Shown: positions 54,623 through 61,945 of the stretch, piece after piece | Layout of the letters: every line of letters begins with the position of its first letter | Position numbering within the stretch: position 1 is the stretch's first letter | The notes under the pieces: generated by a model | Told to the model about the DNA's origin: nothing | Databases searched by the model: none | What the model saw: only the letters and a program-made list of their open reading frames with translations | Position numbers and translations under genes: made by a program | NCBI GenBank assembly: GCA_902628635.1 | Contig: CACONQ010000002.1 | Location: forward strand, 100,916 to 164,915 | Length of the DNA: 64,000 nucleotides | Direction: 5' to 3' | DNA from: an uncultured Pelagibacteraceae bacterium | GTDB taxonomy: Bacteria > Pseudomonadota > Alphaproteobacteria > Pelagibacterales > Pelagibacteraceae

Positions 54623-55420
54623 TTAATTTTCTTTCCCCATAATTTCCTCTTCCATGTCCCATATCATGGAGAGTATTTCTTCTCTTTTTGATGAAAATTC
54701 TTTATTCTTTTTAATCTCTCTTAAATCTTCTTTAAGACCCATCTCAGCAAAAGGTAGATTATATTCTTTATGAATTCTACCTGGCCTTGGTGCCATGACA
54801 TATAGTCTTTCTCCTAATAATAAAGCTTCTTCAACTGAGTGAGTAATTAAAATAATTGTTTTGCCTGTTTCTTTCCAAATTTTTAAAACAAGTGATTGCA
54901 TTTTTTCTCTCGTTAATGCATCAAGCGCTCCTAATGGTTCATCCATTAAAATTAAATCTGGATCATTAATTAGACATCTTGCAAGAGCTACCCTTTGTTG
55001 CATACCGCCTGATAATTGATAAGTGGGTGTATTTCCAAAACCTTTAAGACCAACTATTTCTAACCACTCCTCAACTTTTTTTGCAGTTGAAACAGGATCT
55101 TCTTTTTTCATTCTTAATCCAAAGTTTACGTTTTCAGAAACTGTTAGCCATTCGAAAAGAGCACCTTGTTGAAATACCATACCTCTATCTACACCTGGCC
55201 CATTAATTTCATTATTGCCTAGAGTTATTGTTCCAGATGTTGGTCTGATAAAACCAGCTGCAATATTTAATAAAGTGGTTTTGCCACAACCTGATGGTCC
55301 CAGCACCGTTAAAAGCTCACCTTTTTTAATTGTAAAATTTAAATCTTTGAGAGCATGGACAGTTTCTCCTTTTGGAGATTTAAAAATCATATTTAAATTT
55401 TGAGAAACAAGATCGCTCAT
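54623..55420 (-). CDS. tauB: taurine ABC transporter ATP-binding protein
   Basis: A 265-residue ATPase with Walker A GPSGCGKTT (about 38-46), signature QLSGGMQQRVALAR (about 134-147), Walker B DLILMDEPLGALD (about 156-168) and the switch His in LITHSVEEA (about 195). It matches nitrate/sulfonate/taurine-type importers. It is directly followed by the permease gene (no gap) and preceded by tauA, with a terminator-like hairpin between. Confidence 0.9.
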   Translation of the reverse strand: MSDLVSQNLNMIFKSPKGETVHALKDLNFTIKKGELLTVLGPSGCGKTTLLNIAAGFIRPTSGTITLGNNEINGPGVDRGMVFQQGALFEWLTVSENVNFGLRMKKEDPVSTAKKVEEWLEIVGLKGFGNTPTYQLSGGMQQRVALARCLINDPDLILMDEPLGALDALTREKMQSLVLKIWKETGKTIILITHSVEEALLLGERLYVMAPRPGRIHKEYNLPFAEMGLKEDLREIKKNKEFSSKREEILSMIWDMEEEIMGKEN

Positions 55421-55446
55421 AAAATAACTTTATATTAAAATTCGAA

Positions 55447-55487
55447 TAAAAAAAATAGGCACCAATTTAAAAAATTGGCGCCTATTT
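55447..55487 (-). terminator. intergenic hairpin between tauA and tauB
   Basis: On the minus strand 16-base arms (55487-55472 and 55468-55453) pair, with one G-U wobble, around a 3-base loop and run straight into eight T residues. It lies 21 bp after the tauA stop and before tauB. It would cause partial termination so that the binding protein is made in excess over TauBC, as in many importers. Confidence 0.8.
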
Positions 55488-55507
55488 AATTTTAATTTAC
55501 CTTCAAA

Positions 55508-56449
55508 TTATAGAGGTAAGAAACTAGTGTCTACGTTTCCTCTTGGTGTTCCCATTCCTTTTAAGAATGCATCAAGATTTCCTTTAGTCATAGACTCTTT
55601 AGTCTCCTCTGGAGTTAGAAATTTGAAGCCACTTAAAGTTTCTTTCATATCAGAAACTTTCATCTCTGAAGCTTTTGACATAGCATTCATATCGCTTTTA
55701 CCAGCTCTATATCTAGCATTTGCTTCATGTGTAACTTCAATAAAAGTTCTAAGCATACCAGGATTTTCCTTCATAAACTTTGTAGTTACTGAAGTAATAT
55801 CTATCCCAAGTATTCCAGCGTCTCTAGCTTCTTGAACTGTAAGTAATCTAGTTCCAACTGCAGTTGCAGCTTTAATTGAATTACCACCAAATAAACATGC
55901 CATTACAACATCACCGCTTACTAATGCAGCAGCTCCTTCTTCAGGATCCATTTGTATAATATCCATTTTTTTTCTGTCAGCTCCAACAACTTTCATACTT
56001 TCATCAAAAACGTATTCAGCCATTGTTCCTAGCGGTACAGCAACTTTCTTACCCTCTAATTCTGTAGCATTAGCTTTTGTAATTCCAGATGCATTAGAAG
56101 TTACACAAGTTGTTCCACCCATTCCATATTCCATAGCAATATCAACTAACTTAATAGGCGCTTTAGATTTTACTGCGTTAATGAAAGGTACTAAACCTTG
56201 CGAATAAGAAATATCAATGTCTCCTGCTAACATAGCATCAGTCATTGCTCCACCATTTGTGAAGTTAGTCCATTTAACCGGCACTCCTAGAGCTTTAGCA
56301 AAATTTTTCTTTTGCATGTCCTCTAGATTTGGACTTGGCCATTCTAAAAAGTAAGCAACTCTAACTTCATTCGCTGCAGAATTTGCAACAGAAATGCTCA
56401 AGTTAAGAGCAACAATTACTCCTAGAAGATAGCTTATTATTTTTCTCAT
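55508..56449 (-). CDS. tauA: taurine/sulfonate ABC transporter substrate-binding protein
   Basis: A 313-residue periplasmic binding protein with a Sec signal peptide (MRKIISYLLGVIVALNLSISVANSAA), then the SsuA/TauA fold: EVRVAYFLEWPSPNL (about 27), GDIDISYSQGLVPFINAV (about 76), CVTSNASGITKANATELEGKKVAVPLGTMAEYVFD (about 114) and DVVMACLFGGNS. WxN-like aromatic residues would hold the sulfonate. A GGGG ribosome site precedes the ATG. It heads a minus-strand operon and diverges from tpa. Confidence 0.88.
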   Translation of the reverse strand: MRKIISYLLGVIVALNLSISVANSAANEVRVAYFLEWPSPNLEDMQKKNFAKALGVPVKWTNFTNGGAMTDAMLAGDIDISYSQGLVPFINAVKSKAPIKLVDIAMEYGMGGTTCVTSNASGITKANATELEGKKVAVPLGTMAEYVFDESMKVVGADRKKMDIIQMDPEEGAAALVSGDVVMACLFGGNSIKAATAVGTRLLTVQEARDAGILGIDITSVTTKFMKENPGMLRTFIEVTHEANARYRAGKSDMNAMSKASEMKVSDMKETLSGFKFLTPEETKESMTKGNLDAFLKGMGTPRGNVDTSFLPL

Positions 56450-56542
56450 ATATATCCCCTTTGATAATTATTAATAAACAGCATTTAAGTTCATATTCAA
56501 CGCGATGTAAATGATCATTTAGTTCTATTTAAGTTAATTAAA

Positions 56543-56562
56543 ACAACTTTTAGTTGTATAAT
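56543..56562 (+). promoter_or_regulatory. tpa promoter with an overlapping inverted repeat
   Basis: A perfect TATAAT at 56557-56562 is preceded by the inverted repeat ACAACT-TTT-AGTTGT (56543-56557), which fills the spacer between the -10 and the -35 region. This is a usual repressor position. It is about 70 bp upstream of the tpa ATG (56630) and shares the 180-bp gap with the divergent tauA. It does not resemble the direct repeats bound by TauR, so the regulator is unknown. Confidence 0.55.
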
Positions 56563-56629
56563 ATGACGCGCTATTGTTATTATATTTTTCTAGTTAAGAA
56601 TAATGTAATAGTCTAAATATATTCTTATA

Positions 56630-57976
56630 ATGAGCTCAGAAAATAAAAACAAAATTCCAAATTCTTTGAATGAACATTGGATGCCTTTTACATCCAACAA
56701 AGACTTTAAAGCAAAACCAAGATTAATTACTGAGGCTAAAGGATGTTATTTAAAAAATCATGAAGGCCAAACCATGATTGATGCAAGCTCAGGTCTTTTT
56801 TGTAATCCACTTGGACATGGTAGAAAAGAAATTATTGATGCTATTACAAATCAATTAAAAACATTGGATTATTGTCAGCCCTTTCAACAAGGTTTTGGTG
56901 GATCATTTGATTTAGCAACAAAAATTTCTAAACATACTCCAGGTACCATTAATAAAATGTTTTATACGATTTGTGGTTCAACAGCAGTTGAAACTGCAAT
57001 AAAAATTGCAATTGCATATCATAAAGCAAGAGGACACGGCCATAGATACAGATTTGTTGGAAGAGAAAGAGCTTACCACGGAATGAATATTGGAGCGACC
57101 TCAGTTGGAGGAATGATTAATAATGTTAAAACTTTTGCAAGTGTTTTAATGCCAGGCGTATTACACATGAGACATACACATTTACCAGAACATAAATTTA
57201 TAAGTGGTCAGCCTGATACGGGAGCAGAAATGGCGGATGACCTAGAGAGAATTTGTATTAATTTTGGAGCAGAAAATATTGCAGCATGTATTGTTGAGCC
57301 AGTTGCTGGATCAACAGGAACCTTAGTCCCTCCAAAAGGTTATCTACAAAGATTAAGAGAGATCTGTGACAAGCATGGAATTTTATTAATTTTCGATGAA
57401 GTTATAACAGGCTGGGGAAGAATGGGATCTGCTTTTGGAGCACAAGAATTTGGAGTTACACCTGATATGATGACAATGGCAAAAGCAACAACAAATGGAA
57501 TTAGTCCAATGGGAGTTGTTGCATGTAAAGATGAAATTTATGACACAATTATGGATGGTTCACCAAAAGGGACAATTGAATTATTTCATGGATATACATA
57601 TTCGGGAATTCCAATTTCAGTTGCAGCCGCGCTAGCAGTTCAAGAAATATTTGAAAAAGATGACATCTTTAATAGAGCTAAAGACATGTCACCATACTTT
57701 CAAGAAGGTTTATTCTCTCTCAAAGATATTGATATTGTAGACAATATAAGAGGATACGGAATGATGGGTGGTATAGATTTAAAAATGGACAAAAAACCTG
57801 GTGTAGCTGGGTTCACTTGTTTTAAACATTGTTACGAAGCAGGAGTTAATTTCAAAGCTACAGGAGATTGTTTAATAATTGCTCCTATGTTTATTTCTGA
57901 AAAAAAACATATTGATGAGATTATTGAAAAACTGAGAACTGGTATTACTAACTATTCGAAAAGTAAAAAAAATTAA
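56630..57976 (+). CDS. tpa: taurine:pyruvate aminotransferase
   Basis: A 448-residue class III aminotransferase. PLP Lys lies in TPDMMTMAKATTNG (about 290), the phosphate-binding loop in ICGSTAVETA (about 117) and the Asp pairing in IFDEVITGWGRMGSAFG (about 260-276). Both its close similarity to omega-amino acid:pyruvate transaminases and its location between tauA and alanine dehydrogenase favour taurine:pyruvate aminotransferase, giving sulfoacetaldehyde and alanine. It diverges from tauA. Confidence 0.87.
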   Translation: MSSENKNKIPNSLNEHWMPFTSNKDFKAKPRLITEAKGCYLKNHEGQTMIDASSGLFCNPLGHGRKEIIDAITNQLKTLDYCQPFQQGFGGSFDLATKISKHTPGTINKMFYTICGSTAVETAIKIAIAYHKARGHGHRYRFVGRERAYHGMNIGATSVGGMINNVKTFASVLMPGVLHMRHTHLPEHKFISGQPDTGAEMADDLERICINFGAENIAACIVEPVAGSTGTLVPPKGYLQRLREICDKHGILLIFDEVITGWGRMGSAFGAQEFGVTPDMMTMAKATTNGISPMGVVACKDEIYDTIMDGSPKGTIELFHGYTYSGIPISVAAALAVQEIFEKDDIFNRAKDMSPYFQEGLFSLKDIDIVDNIRGYGMMGGIDLKMDKKPGVAGFTCFKHCYEAGVNFKATGDCLIIAPMFISEKKHIDEIIEKLRTGITNYSKSKKN

Positions 57977-58009
57977 TTTTCATTTTGTTAGGGCAACAGG
58001 GAAAATATT

Positions 58010-59125
58010 ATGAAAATTGGCGTTCCAAAAGAAATTAAACCTCAAGAAAATAGAATTGGCTTAACTCCAGACAGTGTGAAAGTTTTAACTTCAAATGGCA
58101 ACGAAGTATTAGTTGAAAAAAATGGAGGAGTAGAAGCTGGTTTTGATAACGAACAATACAAAAAGGCAGGTGCAAAATTAGTTGATAAAGCCGAGGATAT
58201 ATTTAACGACTCAGAAATAATTGTAAAAGTAAAAGAACCTCTATCAAATGAGGTTAAAATGATAAAAGAAAATCAAATTGTATTTACTTATTTACATTTA
58301 GCAGCTGCAAAAGAACTTACTCAAGGATTAATAGACTCAAAAGGTGTTTGTATAGCTTACGAAACTGTTACTGATAACAATGGTCGCTTACCTTTACTTG
58401 CACCTATGAGTGCGGTTGCAGGAAGAATGTCAGTCCAAGCGGGAGCGCATTGTTTAGAAAAAAATCAAAAGGGTAGAGGAGTACTTCTTGGTGGAGCTCC
58501 AGGTGTTGAGCCTGGAAATGTTGTTATATTAGGTGGAGGAGTAGTAGGAGAGAATGCAGCAATAATTGCAACAGGTTTAAAAGCAAGAGTTCATGTGGTA
58601 GATAAATCAGAGGCAAGACTTAAACAACTTTCAGAAATGTTTGGAGATAAAATAATACCGCAACATAGTGATAAAATTGATCTTGAAAAATTAATTTCGG
58701 AATGTGATTTATTAGTGGGTGGAGTATTAATACCTGGCGCTGAAGCACCAAAATTAGTAACAAAAAAAATGCTAAAAGGAATGAAAAGTGGATCTGTAAT
58801 AGTTGATGTTGCTATCGATCAAGGTGGATGTGTTGAAACAAGCAAACCAACAACGCATGCTGAACCAACATATATTGTTGATGACATTGTTCATTATTGC
58901 GTTGCAAATATGCCTGGGGGTGTTCCTAGAACTTCCACTTTAGCTTTAAATAAAGCAACTCTACCTTTTATATCCAAGTTAGCAAAAGATGGTTATCAAA
59001 AAGCTTTAAAAAATGATCAAAATTTTTTAGCAGGTCTAAATGTTCATAAAGGAAATATAACTTATAAAGCTGTAGCAGATATTTTCGGACATAAATATTT
59101 ATCACCCAGTGAGGCCATAGCATAA
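58010..59125 (+). CDS. ald: alanine dehydrogenase
   Basis: A 371-residue NAD-dependent enzyme that turns alanine back to pyruvate, releasing ammonium. It has the N-terminal [20 protein letters not shown] (catalytic Lys near 74 in [10 protein letters not shown]), the His in [11 protein letters not shown] (about 95), and the nucleotide-binding [19 protein letters not shown] (about 170-188). Beside tpa it closes the amino-group cycle: taurine amino nitrogen becomes free ammonium. Its stop overlaps the SET gene start by 1 bp. Confidence 0.95.
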   Translation: MKIGVPKEIKPQENRIGLTPDSVKVLTSNGNEVLVEKNGGVEAGFDNEQYKKAGAKLVDKAEDIFNDSEIIVKVKEPLSNEVKMIKENQIVFTYLHLAAAKELTQGLIDSKGVCIAYETVTDNNGRLPLLAPMSAVAGRMSVQAGAHCLEKNQKGRGVLLGGAPGVEPGNVVILGGGVVGENAAIIATGLKARVHVVDKSEARLKQLSEMFGDKIIPQHSDKIDLEKLISECDLLVGGVLIPGAEAPKLVTKKMLKGMKSGSVIVDVAIDQGGCVETSKPTTHAEPTYIVDDIVHYCVANMPGGVPRTSTLALNKATLPFISKLAKDGYQKALKNDQNFLAGLNVHKGNITYKAVADIFGHKYLSPSEAIA

Positions 59126-59565
59126 TGTATAGACCTTTACCTGACGGATTAACAATTAAAAACTCACCGATTGAAGGATTAGGTTTATTTACAGTTATTG
59201 ATATAAAAAAAAATACATTTATTGGTGTTACTCATATTAGAGACGAACAATTTGAAAATAAATATATTAGAACACCTTTAGGAGGTTTTTATAATCATTC
59301 AGATGCTCCAACAGTTGTGAGAATGGTAACTGACTCTTTACCTAAACTTAAATTTGGAGATATCTTAGACATTGATGCTGATACAAAGAAATTTCCAGGT
59401 AAAGAAAATGATGGTGAAAATGTATTCTTCAATCTGCAAGAAAAACCTGATGCAAAGTACTTTTTTATGGTTGCCGCAAAAGATATAAAAGCAGGAGAAG
59501 AACTTACTGCAAACTATAATCTTTATACCTATCCAAAAACTGGTGTAGGTTTACAGATGTTGTAA
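59125..59565 (+). CDS. SET-domain protein
   Basis: A 146-residue protein with SET-domain features: GLGLFTVIDIKKNTFIG (about 17-33), GGFYNHSDAPT (about 51, including the N-H-S of the SAM/lysine pocket) and EELTANYNLYTY (about 127-139) at the C-terminus. SET proteins are lysine methyltransferases, mostly eukaryotic, with scattered bacterial members. The target is unknown. It starts inside the ald stop codon and is followed without a gap by the SxtJ-like gene, so it is expressed with taurine genes. Confidence 0.8.
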   Translation: MYRPLPDGLTIKNSPIEGLGLFTVIDIKKNTFIGVTHIRDEQFENKYIRTPLGGFYNHSDAPTVVRMVTDSLPKLKFGDILDIDADTKKFPGKENDGENVFFNLQEKPDAKYFFMVAAKDIKAGEELTANYNLYTYPKTGVGLQML

Positions 59566-59952
59566 ATGGAAAAAAAAATTAAAGTTAGCTCTAATAAAAG
59601 TTTTGGGATAGTTTTTTCTATATTTTTTTTATTAATTTCTGTTTATCCACTATTGAACAACGATCCAATTCATTATTGGTATCTATTTGTATCATTTATA
59701 TTTTTAGTATTAGGTTTGATGAATTCAAAAATATTAAGTCCATTAAATGTTTTGTGGTTTAAATTTGGAATATTGCTTGGCAAAATTGTTTCTCCTGTTG
59801 TTATGGGAATTATTTTTTTTTTAGTTGTAACTCCAATATCAATAATTTTAAAAATATTTGGCAAAGATGTTTTAAACTTGAAATTTAATAATAATAAAAC
59901 TTATTGGATTGTAAAAGATGGACCAAAAAGCAATATGAAAAAACAATTTTAA
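59566..59952 (+). CDS. SxtJ-family membrane protein
   Basis: A 128-residue membrane protein of the SxtJ type, with three or four predicted helices (for example IVFSIFFLLISVYPLL and FIFLVLGLMNSKIL, then a longer pair ending VVTPISIILKIFGKDVLNL). SxtJ-like genes were named in the saxitoxin cluster and are regularly found next to DUF5989 and a carbamoyltransferase, as here. No function is established. It starts right at the SET stop. Confidence 0.8.
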   Translation: MEKKIKVSSNKSFGIVFSIFFLLISVYPLLNNDPIHYWYLFVSFIFLVLGLMNSKILSPLNVLWFKFGILLGKIVSPVVMGIIFFLVVTPISIILKIFGKDVLNLKFNNNKTYWIVKDGPKSNMKKQF

Positions 59953-59953
59953 A

Positions 59954-60103
59954 ATGAGTTTTTTAAAAGAATTTTGGGAATTTTTAAAAATAAGGAAAAA
60001 ATATTGGCTTTTACCGATAATAATTGTTCTAGTGATTTTTGGAGGTTTAATAGTATTGAGCCAAGGTTCAGCAGTTGCACCATTCATTTATACAATTTTT
60101 TAA
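59954..60103 (+). CDS. DUF5989 small membrane protein
   Basis: A 49-codon frame from ATG 59954 to TAA 60101-60103. It begins MSFLKEFWEFLKIRKKYWLLP and ends GSAVAPFIYTIF, a pattern I recognise as the DUF5989 family, a single-helix protein found in the SxtJ/carbamoyltransferase trio. It starts 1 bp after the SxtJ-like stop and ends just before the carbamoyltransferase GTG. It is too short for usual gene finders. Confidence 0.85.
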   Translation: MSFLKEFWEFLKIRKKYWLLPIIIVLVIFGGLIVLSQGSAVAPFIYTIF

Positions 60104-60104
60104 A

Positions 60105-61940
60105 GTGAGCTCAATATTAGGCATATCAGCATTTTACCACGACAGCGCTGCTGCATTATTAAAAGATGGTAAAATAATTGCTGCAGCACAGGAAGAGAGA
60201 TTTACTAGAAAAAAACATGATGCAAGTTACCCATACAATGCTGTCGAATTTGTCTTAAAATATTCAAACCTAAAACTAAGTGAAGTTGATAACATAGTTT
60301 TTTTTGAAAAACCTTTCTTAAAATTTGAGAGATTACTAGAGACTTATGTCGCTTTTGCGCCTAGAGGTTTCATATCTTTTATGAAGGCAATGCCAATTTG
60401 GTTAAGAGAAAAGCTTTTTCAGAAGAATTACTTATTAAATAAACTTAAATTACATGATCCGAAACTGAAATCAGATAATAATATTTATTTTTCTGATCAT
60501 CATTTAAGCCATGCGGCTAGTGCTTTTTTTCCATCACCTTTTGATGAGGCAGTTGTTTTGACTGCAGATGGGGTTGGTGAATGGGCCACAACCACTGTTG
60601 CAGTTGGTAAAAATAATAAACTCGATATAAAAAAAGAAATTCATTTTCCACATTCCCTTGGTCTGCTTTATTCAGCTTTTACATATTTTGTTGGTTTTAA
60701 AGTTAATAGTGGAGAGTATAAACTTATGGGTTTAGCTCCATATGGCAATCCAATTTATTGCGATAAAATAGAAAAATTAATCGATATCAAAAATGATGGA
60801 ACTTTTAGATTAGATCAATCATATTTTAATTATGCAACTGGTTTGACTATGACAAGTAATAAATTTAATAATTTATTTGGCGCAAATCCCCGAGATCCAA
60901 AAAATGAAAAAATAAATCAGTTTCATATGGATATAGCTTGCTCAATTCAAAAAGTTACTGAGAAAATTATGTTACAGTTGGTAAGATCCATAAGAAAAGA
61001 ATATAACATTAAAAATCTCTGTTTAGCAGGCGGGGTTGCTTTGAATTGTGTTGCAAATGGAAAAATTTTAAAGGAAAAAATTTTTGAAAATATTTGGATA
61101 CAACCAGCTGCTGGAGATGCAGGTGGATCTTTAGGTGCTGCATTAGCTTTATGGCATATCGAAAAAGGAAATAAACGTTATATAAATCCACATGATGACA
61201 TGAGTGGGTCTTATTTGGGACCTTCATACAAACAAGAAGAAATTGAAAAAGAACTTAAAAAATTGGGTGCAAACTTTAAAGTTTTAAACTATGAGGACTT
61301 AATAAACCAAACCTCAGAAAAAATATCTAAAGGTAACGCAGTTGGATGGTTTCAAGGGAGAATGGAGTTTGGTCCAAGAGCATTAGGTGCTAGATCAATT
61401 TTAGGAGATCCAAGGTCAGAAAAAATGCAAAAAAATTTAAATTTAAAAGTAAAATATAGAGAAAGCTTTAGACCATTCGCACCTTCAGTCTTAAAAGATG
61501 ATGTGTCAAATTGGTTTGAGCTAAAAACTGAGAGTCCTTATATGTTGTTAGTTGCTGATGTAAATTCTAACAAAAAAATACAGATGACTGAAGAAGAGCA
61601 AAAACTTTTTGGAATTGATAAACTAAACATTAAAAGGTCAGAAATTCCCGCAGTAACCCATGTTGATTATTCAGCTAGAATTCAAACAGTCAGCGAAAAT
61701 GCAAACAAACCTTATCACGATCTAATTCAAAAATTCAAAGAAAAAACTGGTTGTCCAGTAATCATCAATACATCATTTAATGTAAGAGGTGAACCTATAG
61801 TAAATACACCTACGGATGCCTTTAATTGTTTTATGGGAACAGATCTAGATAATTTAGTCATTGGAAAATGTTTTCTTGAAAAAAATCAACAAAACTCTAG
61901 TTTAAAGAAAGATTATTCTAAAGAATTTGAATTAGATTGA
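60105..61940 (+). CDS. carbamoyltransferase (NodU/CmcH family)
   Basis: A 611-residue O-carbamoyltransferase that carries the carbamoyl group from carbamoyl phosphate to a sugar or alcohol. The N-terminal Kae1-like domain has ISAFYHDSAAALLKDG (about 6-21), DHHLSHAASAFFPSPFDEAVVLTADGVGEWATT (about 132-164) and the AGGVALNCVANG (about 306) nucleotide loop; a YrdC-like C-terminal domain ends in INTSFNVRGEPIV. The GTG at 60105, just after the DUF5989 stop, is the likely start; an ATG at 60075 lies inside that gene. Acceptor unknown. Confidence 0.9.
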   Translation: MSSILGISAFYHDSAAALLKDGKIIAAAQEERFTRKKHDASYPYNAVEFVLKYSNLKLSEVDNIVFFEKPFLKFERLLETYVAFAPRGFISFMKAMPIWLREKLFQKNYLLNKLKLHDPKLKSDNNIYFSDHHLSHAASAFFPSPFDEAVVLTADGVGEWATTTVAVGKNNKLDIKKEIHFPHSLGLLYSAFTYFVGFKVNSGEYKLMGLAPYGNPIYCDKIEKLIDIKNDGTFRLDQSYFNYATGLTMTSNKFNNLFGANPRDPKNEKINQFHMDIACSIQKVTEKIMLQLVRSIRKEYNIKNLCLAGGVALNCVANGKILKEKIFENIWIQPAAGDAGGSLGAALALWHIEKGNKRYINPHDDMSGSYLGPSYKQEEIEKELKKLGANFKVLNYEDLINQTSEKISKGNAVGWFQGRMEFGPRALGARSILGDPRSEKMQKNLNLKVKYRESFRPFAPSVLKDDVSNWFELKTESPYMLLVADVNSNKKIQMTEEEQKLFGIDKLNIKRSEIPAVTHVDYSARIQTVSENANKPYHDLIQKFKEKTGCPVIINTSFNVRGEPIVNTPTDAFNCFMGTDLDNLVIGKCFLEKNQQNSSLKKDYSKEFELD

Positions 61941-61945
61941 TTAAA

